This document shows positions 1 to 7,747 of a stretch of 64,000 nucleotides of DNA, one piece after another. This DNA is from Paenibacillus taichungensis (GTDB taxonomy: Bacteria > Bacillota > Bacilli > Paenibacillales > Paenibacillaceae): NCBI RefSeq assembly GCF_013359905.1, contig NZ_JABMCC010000096.1:62001-126000 (forward strand), written 5' to 3'. A program made the translations under genes and the position numbers. Positions within the stretch are counted from its first letter, which is position 1, and each line of letters starts with the position of its first letter. A model generated the notes under the pieces. That model did no database searches. It saw only the letters and a program-made list of their open reading frames with translations, and was not told the origin of the DNA.

Positions 1-62
1 AAATGAATGGAATCTCCCTTGCACAAGGGATGAACATATATGAAGAAAGAAGTGAATGTACG

Positions 63-1757
63 TTGTCTAATACGAACCGCAGCGGTCGTGGAAAAAACCG
101 CCGGAATTCGGCTGCCTCTCAGGGGCAAGGGAATGCTTCAGCCTCCCGCCAGCCGAGCAAATCATCTCGTCCATCTACACGTCAGCAAGGGAAAGAGGTG
201 CGGCCACAAGGCGCATCTCTTTCTGCCGTTCGTCCGAAGGGACGGGAACGTGAATCTGCACCAATCGAAGGACTTCCTGTAAGCAAAAATGAAGAGACCG
301 TCATCGATATCATCGGCATGAACCATGACGGTGAAGGTGTCGGCCGTGCCAATGGATACACGCTGTTCGTGCAAGGTGCGCTTCCGGGCGAAACTGTACG
401 CGTAAGAGTGATGAAAACCAAGAAGCAGTACGGCTACGCCAAACTGCTGGAGATCGTGAAGGCCAGTCCGGATCGTGTATCCGCACCTTGCCCGATCTAT
501 GATCAATGCGGCGGATGCCAGATCCAGCATATGAGTTACGCCGGACAGCTTGCGTGGAAACGCCAGCTCGTAGTGGATAATTTGCAGCGGATCGGCAAGC
601 TGAATGTGTTGGTGGAGGATGAGGAGCAGGCGATTCAAACTGAACAAATCTCTCCTGAAGAACAAATGAATGGCAGCAACCGTATCCGCCTTCGCATGGA
701 AGGTGTCATGAATGAAGAAGATGCCGAGCAGGGCATTCGTGTGCTGCCTACCCTGGGTATGGACGAGCCATGGCGCTATCGGAATAAGGCACAGGTGCCG
801 ATTGGAGCAGCCGAGGGTGGTCTGGTAGGTGGTTTTTACGCCAAGGGAAGTCATCGGATCATCGACATGGAGACCTGTCTCATTCAGCATGAGCATAACG
901 ATGAAGTCGTCGCCAAGGTCAAGGAGCTAGGCAGCCATCTCGGTATTAGTGCGTACAACGAAGAGACAGGCCGCGGCCTACTGCGTCATGTGGTCGTGAA
1001 AAAGGCATTCCGTACAGGTGAGATGATGCTAGTTCTGGTCACGAATGGCCGCGACATCCCACACAAGGATGCATGGATCGGTAGTATCCGTGAAGCGATC
1101 CCGCATGTGGCGAGCATTTGCCAGAACGTTAACAAAAAGCAGACCAATGTTATATTTGGCGATGAAACTCGCGTCCTGTGGGGCCGTGATGTGATCTACG
1201 ATTATATCGGGGATGTACAGTTTGCGATTTCGGCGCGTTCGTTCTATCAGGTGAATCCAGTACAGACAGAAGTGCTGTACGGGAAGACGGTAGAGTACGC
1301 CGAGCTGAGCGGAAAAGAAACAGTCATTGATGCTTATTGCGGCATCGGTACGATCTCTCTTTTCCTCGCGCAACATGCGGATCAGGTGTACGGGGTAGAG
1401 ATTGTGCCTGAAGCGATCGAAGACGCACGCAGCAATGCGATGTTGAACGAGATGAAGAACGTCAAGTTCGAAGTCGGTGCTTCCGAAGATGTCATTCCAC
1501 GCTGGAAAGAACAAGGCATTGAAGCAGACGTCATCGTTGTCGATCCACCGCGGAAAGGCTGCGATCCGCGTTTGTTGGACACGATTCTGGAGATGAAGCC
1601 GGAGCGTGTGGTGTATGTGAGCTGTAATCCGAGTACGCTGGCACGTGATCTGCGTGTGCTAGAGGATGGCGGGTATCGCACGGTTGAGGTGACGCCGGTG
1701 GACATGTTTCCACATACGGTGCATGTGGAGAGCGTGGCGGTGTTGGACAGGAAATAA
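63..1757 (+). CDS. rlmD: 23S rRNA (uracil-5-)-methyltransferase, RlmD/RlmCD (RumA) family
   Basis: SAM-dependent enzyme that methylates C5 of a uridine in 23S rRNA. After a basic, Ser/Gln-rich and probably disordered N-terminal tail of about 70 residues comes a TRAM-like RNA-binding domain (roughly 75-135). The iron-sulfur cysteines [10 protein letters not shown] lie near 143-152, with a fourth Cys in METCLIQH. The Rossmann methyltransferase follows: SAM loop DAYCGIGT near 420, DPPRKG near 493, and catalytic cysteine in VSCNP near 519. The frame is open back to an ATG at position 3 and the window starts there. I prefer the TTG at 63, which gives a normal-looking [10 protein letters not shown] start, but the ribosome binding site is weak and ATG at 30 is possible. 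A strong terminator follows. It is the last flanking-composition gene before the AT-rich island. Family assignment is firm; the exact target uridine is not readable. Confidence 0.93.
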   Translation: MSNTNRSGRGKNRRNSAASQGQGNASASRQPSKSSRPSTRQQGKEVRPQGASLSAVRPKGRERESAPIEGLPVSKNEETVIDIIGMNHDGEGVGRANGYTLFVQGALPGETVRVRVMKTKKQYGYAKLLEIVKASPDRVSAPCPIYDQCGGCQIQHMSYAGQLAWKRQLVVDNLQRIGKLNVLVEDEEQAIQTEQISPEEQMNGSNRIRLRMEGVMNEEDAEQGIRVLPTLGMDEPWRYRNKAQVPIGAAEGGLVGGFYAKGSHRIIDMETCLIQHEHNDEVVAKVKELGSHLGISAYNEETGRGLLRHVVVKKAFRTGEMMLVLVTNGRDIPHKDAWIGSIREAIPHVASICQNVNKKQTNVIFGDETRVLWGRDVIYDYIGDVQFAISARSFYQVNPVQTEVLYGKTVEYAELSGKETVIDAYCGIGTISLFLAQHADQVYGVEIVPEAIEDARSNAMLNEMKNVKFEVGASEDVIPRWKEQGIEADVIVVDPPRKGCDPRLLDTILEMKPERVVYVSCNPSTLARDLRVLEDGGYRTVEVTPVDMFPHTVHVESVAVLDRK

Positions 1758-1813
1758 ATTAGGTTTGGTCTATTATTAAAAGATTAAGAGGCTAGTTAGA
1801 AAATACTAATTAT

Positions 1814-1870
1814 AAAAAAGCTAAACGGTAATTCTTCCGATAATCTGGAAGAAGGCTGTTTAGCTTTTTT
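1814..1870 (+). terminator. Intrinsic terminator after the rRNA methyltransferase
   Basis: The outer arms AGCTAAAC and GTTTAGCT and the inner arms TTCTTCC and GGAAGAA form a long hairpin followed by a T run. Upstream A residues make it plausible in both directions. It marks the left edge of the AT-rich island. Confidence 0.85.
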
Positions 1871-1992
1871 ACATTATTTCAAGCTTATTCATGAAAATAA
1901 GAGAACTGGGTGGCTTGTTGCTGGATGAGGCAATACAACAATATAGTGCTATATTATTAAATAAAAGAAATAACATCTATAGGAGGAGAGGA

Positions 1993-2796
1993 ATGCCATT
2001 TAACATGGATTATATAGAGATGGGTAAAGAATATGACCGCGACTTCTTATCTTCAACATGGGGATATAAAGGAAGACAAGCAATTAGCCGGGGGATATTC
2101 ACTCCTGCTGATGAAGATAAAATTATCCTATTTGTAACAAATATTAAACAAAAATTAGATACCCAATATAAGAATTATTTCATTGAAGAGGGCATCCTAC
2201 ATATGGAAGGGGAAACTAATCATAGTAACGACCAACGATTAATAAATTCAGAATTAAACAATGATTCAATTTATCTCTTTTATCGGGATATTCATCACAC
2301 TCCTTTCGTCTATTACGGTAGGGTATTTCTAGTCGATTACAAAATAAACACAGATAAACCAAGTACATTTATTCTAGCTACTTCTTATAGTCTAGCTATT
2401 GGTTTAAAATCACTTTCGACAGAACAAAATAAAACAAACTTTTCAGAAGAAAGATTCATTCCAGATAAAGAAGGAGAAAAAAGAGTTAAAGTTCATGTTA
2501 GTTATGAACGCAGTTTAAAGAATCGAGCTAAAGCAATAGAGATCCATGGGACGACTTGTAAAGCTTGCGGATTTAACTTTAATGAATTTTATGGGAGTGA
2601 CTTGGCACGACATTTTATTGAGGTTCACCATATCACTCCGTTATCTAAAATAAGTGAAGAACAACAAAATATAGACCCCGCAATAGATTTAATACCTTTA
2701 TGCTCTAATTGTCATAGTATGATTCATCGTCAGAGGGACATAGTTATGTCAGTAGAAGAGTTACAAAAAAGAATAAATAGAATTAATAAGAAATAG
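1993..2796 (+). CDS. HNH endonuclease with PUA-like (DUF3427-like) N-terminal domain
   Basis: The C-terminal third is a classic HNH nuclease: CKACG, then EVHHITPL, then LIPLCSNCHSMIHR, giving two CxxC zinc knuckles and the His-His-Asn-His metal-binding core. The N-terminal half (GKEYDR..., then IYLFYRD...YYGRVFLV) resembles the DUF3427/SRA/EVE-type PUA-like folds used to sense modified DNA; this is a judgement by eye. ATG 1993 is preceded by AGGAGG at a 6-base spacing. The frame is open back to ATG 1891, which lacks a ribosome binding site, so a 301-residue version is possible. The gene sits next to a 5mC methyltransferase operon. It could be the restriction partner of that methylase or an McrA-type modification-dependent nuclease; the sequence does not decide. 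Confidence 0.8.
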   Translation: MPFNMDYIEMGKEYDRDFLSSTWGYKGRQAISRGIFTPADEDKIILFVTNIKQKLDTQYKNYFIEEGILHMEGETNHSNDQRLINSELNNDSIYLFYRDIHHTPFVYYGRVFLVDYKINTDKPSTFILATSYSLAIGLKSLSTEQNKTNFSEERFIPDKEGEKRVKVHVSYERSLKNRAKAIEIHGTTCKACGFNFNEFYGSDLARHFIEVHHITPLSKISEEQQNIDPAIDLIPLCSNCHSMIHRQRDIVMSVEELQKRINRINKK

Positions 2797-2961
2797 TTTC
2801 TCAATGAACTAACCTTATTGCATATTATTTTTAAGTTAAAGATTTTCTGTTTAGCGTCATCTTTCTAATACGTAGATGTCTTACATTTTCTCTGAAACTC
2901 ATCTATTATTAAATATATCATTATATAAATGAACGAAATTTAATTTTGGAGTGGGGCATCT

Positions 2962-4017
2962 TTGGATTTGATTATGCAAAATCAATATACGGTAGGTAGT
3001 CTTTTTGCAGGGATTGGTGGATTCTGCCGATCTTTCAAGAATGAAGGCTTTAATGTTGTATGGGCAAATGAATTGGACAGCTATGCATCTCAGACATATC
3101 GGCATAATTACCCGGAAACTAGACTGATCGAGAAATCCGTAGAAGAACTTTCGGTACAAGCTGATGAGCTGGAGCCGGTAGACGTTCTAACTGCTGGCTT
3201 TCCGTGTCAGTCTTTTTCCCTTGCGGGTAACAAACTGGGATTTAAAGATCCACGAGGACAGTTGTTTTTTGAGATTATCCGATTAATAAAAGAGTTTGGT
3301 GAGCGAAAACCTAAAATCATTGTATTAGAAAATGTGAAAAATTTAATTTACCACGACAATAAAAACACAATTAATACAATTGAAGAAGAACTAAAAAGAG
3401 CTGGTTATTGGTTCAGAGTTCCTCTGGATCAAAAAGGTAACTTGATAACCAAACGTAGTAATGCAGTAGTCCTAAATACTAAGGAACATACAGATATCCC
3501 ACAAAATAGGGAACGTCTCTATATGGTTGCTTTTTCGCAGGAGCATTTTAAAATGAATACATTTAAGTTCCCTGGTCCTGTAGAAGAAATGAACGAAGTA
3601 AGATCATATCTTGATATTCAGCAAAAAGCAGACGAAGAATATTATTTTGACGAGAATAGTAAGTATGGTAGGATGTTTGCTGAGAAAATAGCTGAAGGAA
3701 ATGAGGATTCAGTTTATCTTCTGCGGCGTGCATATGTACGTGAAAATAAGAGTGCTGCTACTTTTACCCTGACTGCAAATATGGGGGAAGGTGGGCACAA
3801 CGTACCGGTAATCAAGGATGATTGGGGAATAAGGAAGCTATCACCTATTGAATGTGCTAGGCTACAAGGATTTCAAGATTCCTTTTTTTCTTTTCCGAAA
3901 GGTATGCCTAAAGGCAAGCAATACAAGCAGGTTGGCAACGCAGTCACAGTAGACTTGGTGCAGATGTTAGCAGCAGAATGTAGAAGAAACTTAACTGAGC
4001 AGGGAGCAAGACGATGA
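2962..4017 (+). CDS. DNA (cytosine-5-)-methyltransferase (first of two)
   Basis: Transfers methyl from SAM to C5 of cytosine in DNA. All diagnostic motifs are present in 351 residues: motif I GSLFAGIGGF (13-22), motif IV with catalytic cysteine GFPCQSFS (near 80), motif VI ENVKN (near 123), motif VIII QNRERL (near 180) and motif X QVGNAV (near 323). The target recognition region between VIII and X is short. The TTG start has GGAGTGGGG at 2948-2956, five bases upstream; the ATG at 2974 would be too far. It overlaps the following GHKL ATPase gene by ATGA, so the two are translationally coupled. It probably protects host DNA for the downstream ATPase module. Specificity cannot be read from sequence alone. 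Confidence 0.95.
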   Translation: MDLIMQNQYTVGSLFAGIGGFCRSFKNEGFNVVWANELDSYASQTYRHNYPETRLIEKSVEELSVQADELEPVDVLTAGFPCQSFSLAGNKLGFKDPRGQLFFEIIRLIKEFGERKPKIIVLENVKNLIYHDNKNTINTIEEELKRAGYWFRVPLDQKGNLITKRSNAVVLNTKEHTDIPQNRERLYMVAFSQEHFKMNTFKFPGPVEEMNEVRSYLDIQQKADEEYYFDENSKYGRMFAEKIAEGNEDSVYLLRRAYVRENKSAATFTLTANMGEGGHNVPVIKDDWGIRKLSPIECARLQGFQDSFFSFPKGMPKGKQYKQVGNAVTVDLVQMLAAECRRNLTEQGARR

Positions 4018-5981
4018 TAAATTGGAATTTTCCACCTAACAACTACGGACAAGTTACCGGGTTAAACGATGCCGGAATAGAAACATTTAAGGGGAACCCA
4101 TGGGATTCACTCGCCCGAGAGATTAACCAGAATTCTTGTGATGCTAGAGTTTCTGGGAGTATCGAACCTGTTAGAGTAGAGTTTGAAATTAAAGAACTTC
4201 CTGCTTCGGTCTTCCCAAGAAAAGACATTTTCATTAATGTTCTGAATCAAAGTATGGATTACTGGAATGAGAATGCGAAAACAGTCAGCTTTTTTGAGCA
4301 GGCACTAAACGTTATGCAGTCTGAAACGATCAAATTCTTGAAAATAAGTGACTACAATACAACGGGACTAACAGGAGCAGATCAAGGCCATCAAGGAGGA
4401 TGGCATAATTTAATCAAGTCTGTTGGCTCATCAAACAAAGATTCCAAGTCTGGAGGTTCCTTCGGCATTGGAAAACACGCTCCTTTTGCATGCTCCGACC
4501 TTAGGACTGTTTTTTACAGTACTAAAGATCAAAAAGGCATTGAGGCGTTCCAAGGGGTTGCCAAGCTGGTCACTCACTATAATGAGCACGGGGAGCCTAC
4601 TCAGGGGACTGGTTATTATGGTCAAAAAGAGAAAAATGAGCCGTTACTTAATAAAGAAGAAATCAATGAGTTTTTCAGAAGAGAAGAAGTCGGGACTGAT
4701 ATATTTATAGCGGGATTCAATGCGGAAAAAGATTGGGAGACTAAAGTCATTCGCTCCGTTTTAGAAAGCTTTTTCGTTGCAATTCTGGATCAAAAGTTGA
4801 TAGTGAAAGTTGGAGAAACAGAGATAAACGCCGAAACGATTCCTGGTATACTGGGCCAGTATACCAAAGGTGAGGCAGATTGCTTGTCTTTTACTTATTA
4901 TGAGGCTTACACTCTGTCTAATACTTCCAAATTTTCGAATGATAACTTTGAGGGTCTTGGGGAGATTCGAATGTACATCCTGCCCGGTAAAGATGCACCC
5001 AAACGAGTTGCAATGGTTAGAAGTACAGGGATGAAGATCTATGATAAAGGCAGCTTCCGAACTCCATTTAAATTCTCCGGTGTGTTGATTGCAGATGGAG
5101 ACGAAATTAATGAATTTCTTCGAAAGATAGAGCCTCCTACGCATACGGCTTGGGAAGCTGAACGGCATGATGATCCGAGTTATGCAAAAGGGATAATAAA
5201 AAAATTATATGGTTGGATGAACGAGCAGATAAGATCAATTACGCTGGGAGATGCTGCTGAAGAATTAGATGTTGAGGGGCTAAGTGACTTTCTCCCCGAT
5301 AAAGGAGAGGAAACTAATTCGTCTCCTGCATTAGCTGAAGAAGAGGGAGAGAAGAGTGAGCCGAAAGAAATTGAGCTCCAAGTAAATTACCGGCAGAGCA
5401 AGCCGAATACTGTAAATATAATAAGTGAAGGGGATTTACCAGGATACAATAAGGAACAAGAAGAAGCGGAAGAAAGCGATCTTGATTCTGGTATGGACCT
5501 AGATATTGATAATATAGACTCGTTTGATAACAATATTGAACAGAGCAACGAGGAAAAGGAAGAGGAAGAGAAGGAAGATTCAGAAGTACATGATCCGTCT
5601 GAAGACAATAAATCGGGTGAAGATAATAATACTGACCTGGAACATACAGGAGAAGAGAAACAGTTACAGCCTAAAATAAATAAAAACCTGCGTATAACCC
5701 AATCTAGAATTTTTTGTACTAATCCTGCTAAAGGTGAGTATAAGATGACACTTAATTCTAACGAGGAAGGGTATGGATACGTTGGGGTAAATATTATAGG
5801 GGAAGTAGGAGGAGAAAAGGCTGAAGTACGTTCAGCTAAGCAGTTTGGAGAGAATATGCATATAGAGAATAATGTGAAAATCGGTCCAGTGCGCTTTGAT
5901 AAGAACGAGCGAACGGTGATAACTATTACACTTAAAGAACCACTACGGTGTGCTCTGGAGGTGGCTATCTATGCAAATTAG
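4014..5981 (+). CDS. GHKL-fold ATPase (MORC/MutL/Hsp90-like) with acidic tail, defence operon
   Basis: The N-terminal 350 residues carry the GHKL ATP-binding signature: helix-one motif EINQNSCDA (about 36-44), second motif ISDYNTTG (near 111) and glycine lid SGGSFGIGKHA (near 146). Residues about 430-575 are very rich in Glu/Asp/Ser/Asn and look disordered. The last 90 or so residues look like a beta-sandwich. No nuclease motif is visible. GHKL ATPases act as ATP-driven clamps and are known in restriction-modification operons (the MORC/MutL-like families described by Iyer and colleagues). ATG overlaps the methyltransferase stop by four bases, and the next gene starts inside its 3' end. The context implies an ATP-dependent effector or sensor working with the methylase. 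Precise family not recognised. Confidence 0.85.
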   Translation: MINWNFPPNNYGQVTGLNDAGIETFKGNPWDSLAREINQNSCDARVSGSIEPVRVEFEIKELPASVFPRKDIFINVLNQSMDYWNENAKTVSFFEQALNVMQSETIKFLKISDYNTTGLTGADQGHQGGWHNLIKSVGSSNKDSKSGGSFGIGKHAPFACSDLRTVFYSTKDQKGIEAFQGVAKLVTHYNEHGEPTQGTGYYGQKEKNEPLLNKEEINEFFRREEVGTDIFIAGFNAEKDWETKVIRSVLESFFVAILDQKLIVKVGETEINAETIPGILGQYTKGEADCLSFTYYEAYTLSNTSKFSNDNFEGLGEIRMYILPGKDAPKRVAMVRSTGMKIYDKGSFRTPFKFSGVLIADGDEINEFLRKIEPPTHTAWEAERHDDPSYAKGIIKKLYGWMNEQIRSITLGDAAEELDVEGLSDFLPDKGEETNSSPALAEEEGEKSEPKEIELQVNYRQSKPNTVNIISEGDLPGYNKEQEEAEESDLDSGMDLDIDNIDSFDNNIEQSNEEKEEEEKEDSEVHDPSEDNKSGEDNNTDLEHTGEEKQLQPKINKNLRITQSRIFCTNPAKGEYKMTLNSNEEGYGYVGVNIIGEVGGEKAEVRSAKQFGENMHIENNVKIGPVRFDKNERTVITITLKEPLRCALEVAIYAN

Positions 5982-6828
5982 TTCAAGACAGTTCCCACAT
6001 CCTGTTCTTTCTTACACTTCTGATGATTTTACAAACAGTGATTTTCAGGCTTCCCTTAAAAATACTAAAACAAACAGTTTATATATTTTTAATGCAAACT
6101 GTGTCACAAGCAGTGATGGGATAAACGAGCTTATACAGGACCATAAGGCTAAGTTTGCATTTCATTTTGAATGCCAAACAACGCGTTATCGTAAAATATT
6201 CTCTTCTTTTGATAATGATTTCTCCTTCAATCTTCCTGCTCAAGATATTGAAGGGAAAGTGCAAATCTGTGCATTTATTATAGCTGTCGAAGATATACAA
6301 AATTATGAACTAACGGAGTTTCATCCTGACTATGAAGGCTACAGCTTTCAAATTAGTAAGGGAGATATTCTTGCTATTGATGCTGAAAGATCATTTTTTG
6401 CTGAAAAAGACATAGATCCATTAAAGCGAATTCCATCAATTTTCTCTATTCAACCTAATCGTAGTGATGATGCTCAAGCTATTGAAGTAGATTCATCAGG
6501 AAATAAAATTATCATTAAACTGTCCGAAGAAAACTTTGATTATTATAAGTCTATTTCTTTAAATTCTAACTTTCAACCAATCCTATCTTCTTTAATTGTT
6601 ATTCCGGCTCTAGTATCCATTCTTGAGACGCTAAGACACGAAGAGACGGATATTGACTATGAAGAATGCCGTTGGTATCAGGTCATTTTGCTGAGACTAA
6701 AGGATTTTGGAATAGAATTAGGTTCTCACAGTTTTGAGCAGGAGTCTACAATCTCCATTGCACAGAAACTGATTGGAGATCCACTTAGTCAGTCTTTTTC
6801 AGTATTAATGAATTTAGAGGAAGATTGA
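5971..6828 (+). CDS. Hypothetical protein of the methylase/GHKL operon (285 aa)
   Basis: I do not recognise this family. It is soluble with no signal peptide or membrane segment, and rich in Asp, Ser, Phe and Ile. The middle (FDNDFSFNLPAQDIEGKVQI, about 79-98) looks like beta structure and the C-terminal third is helical. ATG 5971 lies 5 bases after GGAGGTGG and overlaps the upstream ATPase gene by 11 bases; an upstream in-frame GTG at 5950 is less likely. It is followed after 11 bases by the 249-residue gene, so it is certainly part of the same transcript. A structural or adaptor subunit of the ATPase complex is possible; that is inference from position only. Confidence 0.8.
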   Translation: MQISSRQFPHPVLSYTSDDFTNSDFQASLKNTKTNSLYIFNANCVTSSDGINELIQDHKAKFAFHFECQTTRYRKIFSSFDNDFSFNLPAQDIEGKVQICAFIIAVEDIQNYELTEFHPDYEGYSFQISKGDILAIDAERSFFAEKDIDPLKRIPSIFSIQPNRSDDAQAIEVDSSGNKIIIKLSEENFDYYKSISLNSNFQPILSSLIVIPALVSILETLRHEETDIDYEECRWYQVILLRLKDFGIELGSHSFEQESTISIAQKLIGDPLSQSFSVLMNLEED

Positions 6829-6839
6829 GGTGCTAAAGA

Positions 6840-7589
6840 TTGAATTTACATTATGTAAGTGACAGTTCACTAGATGATATAAAATCAAATATAAAACATA
6901 ATATTCCGTATTATTCATCTGATATCCCTTGGATGGATAAATACTTTAGATCTCAGTCTTGGAGTTTTCCTTCAAAGATTCGAGTAGAGGGTATAGACCT
7001 ACACATGCCAATAAGTTCCACTGTTCATTTTGATTTAGAAAATACTAAAAAGGTGTACTCTACATTAAAAGATATAACTTTAATTCAAGCATGCGATGAG
7101 CGAATGTGGACTTATCTAGCCCATCAAGCTTTTTGGAATTATATGCGAGAGAGATGGCCGGTGGAATCCTACTTAAAAAAGGGCAAACCTGAAGATGCGA
7201 TAAGGGAACGTTATTTTTTTATGTCGAACAAAGGTAGGGCACTTGTCCGTAACGGAATTGCTCGACTATGGTGGTACGGCTATGTATCATATGATGAGGA
7301 GAGGGAGGATCCTTTCGAACTTACTGCAATTCTCTTATCTAAGTTGGATATTGCGCAAAGTTTGCTTGAACGTGTATTTTCCGGAAATAGGGACATCACT
7401 CGAGCTGTATTAGCAGTTATACATCAGAAAGATAAGGTCGAAGGTGTTGCAGTAAGCAGGAACGTTTTCAGAAGTCTGATGATGTATATCAACCAATTAG
7501 GTGGAGTTACCATTCTAGATGCACTTGATCGATCAGAGTTAGAGACACTGTTTGAAGCAAAGCTAAATTCTCTCTTATCTGAAGACTGA
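6840..7589 (+). CDS. Hypothetical protein, DUF6339-like, last gene of the methylase/GHKL operon
   Basis: A 249-residue helical protein containing the stretch ACDERMWTYLAHQAFWNYMR (about 87-106) followed by RW, which I associate, from memory and with moderate confidence, with the DUF6339 family found next to ATPases in accessory islands. A second conserved-looking patch is NGIARLWWYGYVSYD. No catalytic motif is visible. The TTG start has GAGGTG at 6827-6832 seven bases upstream and begins 11 bases after the previous gene. A perfect hairpin terminator follows directly, closing the four-gene unit. Function unknown; the context is DNA modification and defence. Confidence 0.75.
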   Translation: MNLHYVSDSSLDDIKSNIKHNIPYYSSDIPWMDKYFRSQSWSFPSKIRVEGIDLHMPISSTVHFDLENTKKVYSTLKDITLIQACDERMWTYLAHQAFWNYMRERWPVESYLKKGKPEDAIRERYFFMSNKGRALVRNGIARLWWYGYVSYDEEREDPFELTAILLSKLDIAQSLLERVFSGNRDITRAVLAVIHQKDKVEGVAVSRNVFRSLMMYINQLGGVTILDALDRSELETLFEAKLNSLLSED

Positions 7590-7591
7590 CG

Positions 7592-7614
7592 GTCTGCCAT
7601 ATGGCAGACTTTTT
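7592..7614 (+). terminator. Terminator closing the methylase/GHKL operon
   Basis: An 18-base perfect palindrome, GTCTGCCATATGGCAGAC, at 7592-7609 followed by a run of T. It starts three bases after the stop codon of the preceding gene. Confidence 0.85.
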
Positions 7615-7712
7615 GTACTAGTCAGCAATATTAATTTGCAGTACAATGTAGTTCTTTAATTAAGAAAATGGTTTGTTTTTTATACTTGATTATGATAAGC
7701 TGCATCTAAAGG

Positions 7713-7724
7713 GAACGCGCGTTC
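7713..7724. promoter_or_regulatory. Perfect 12-bp palindrome in the leader of the second methylase
   Basis: GAACGCGCGTTC is a perfect palindrome downstream of a possible -10 box TATGAT (7691-7696) and just upstream of the ribosome binding site GAGGAGGG (7731-7738). It is very GC-rich in an AT-rich region and contains CGCG/GCGCGC. It could be an operator for feedback control or a methylation site in the gene's own control region. No -35 box is convincing. Confidence 0.4.
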
Positions 7725-7747
7725 TTGACTGAGGAGGGTTCACAGAA

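Noticed and set aside
162..896. Long minus-strand open frame inside the rRNA methyltransferase gene
   Set aside because: Shadow of a strongly conserved plus-strand gene; no ribosome binding site and unlikely composition.
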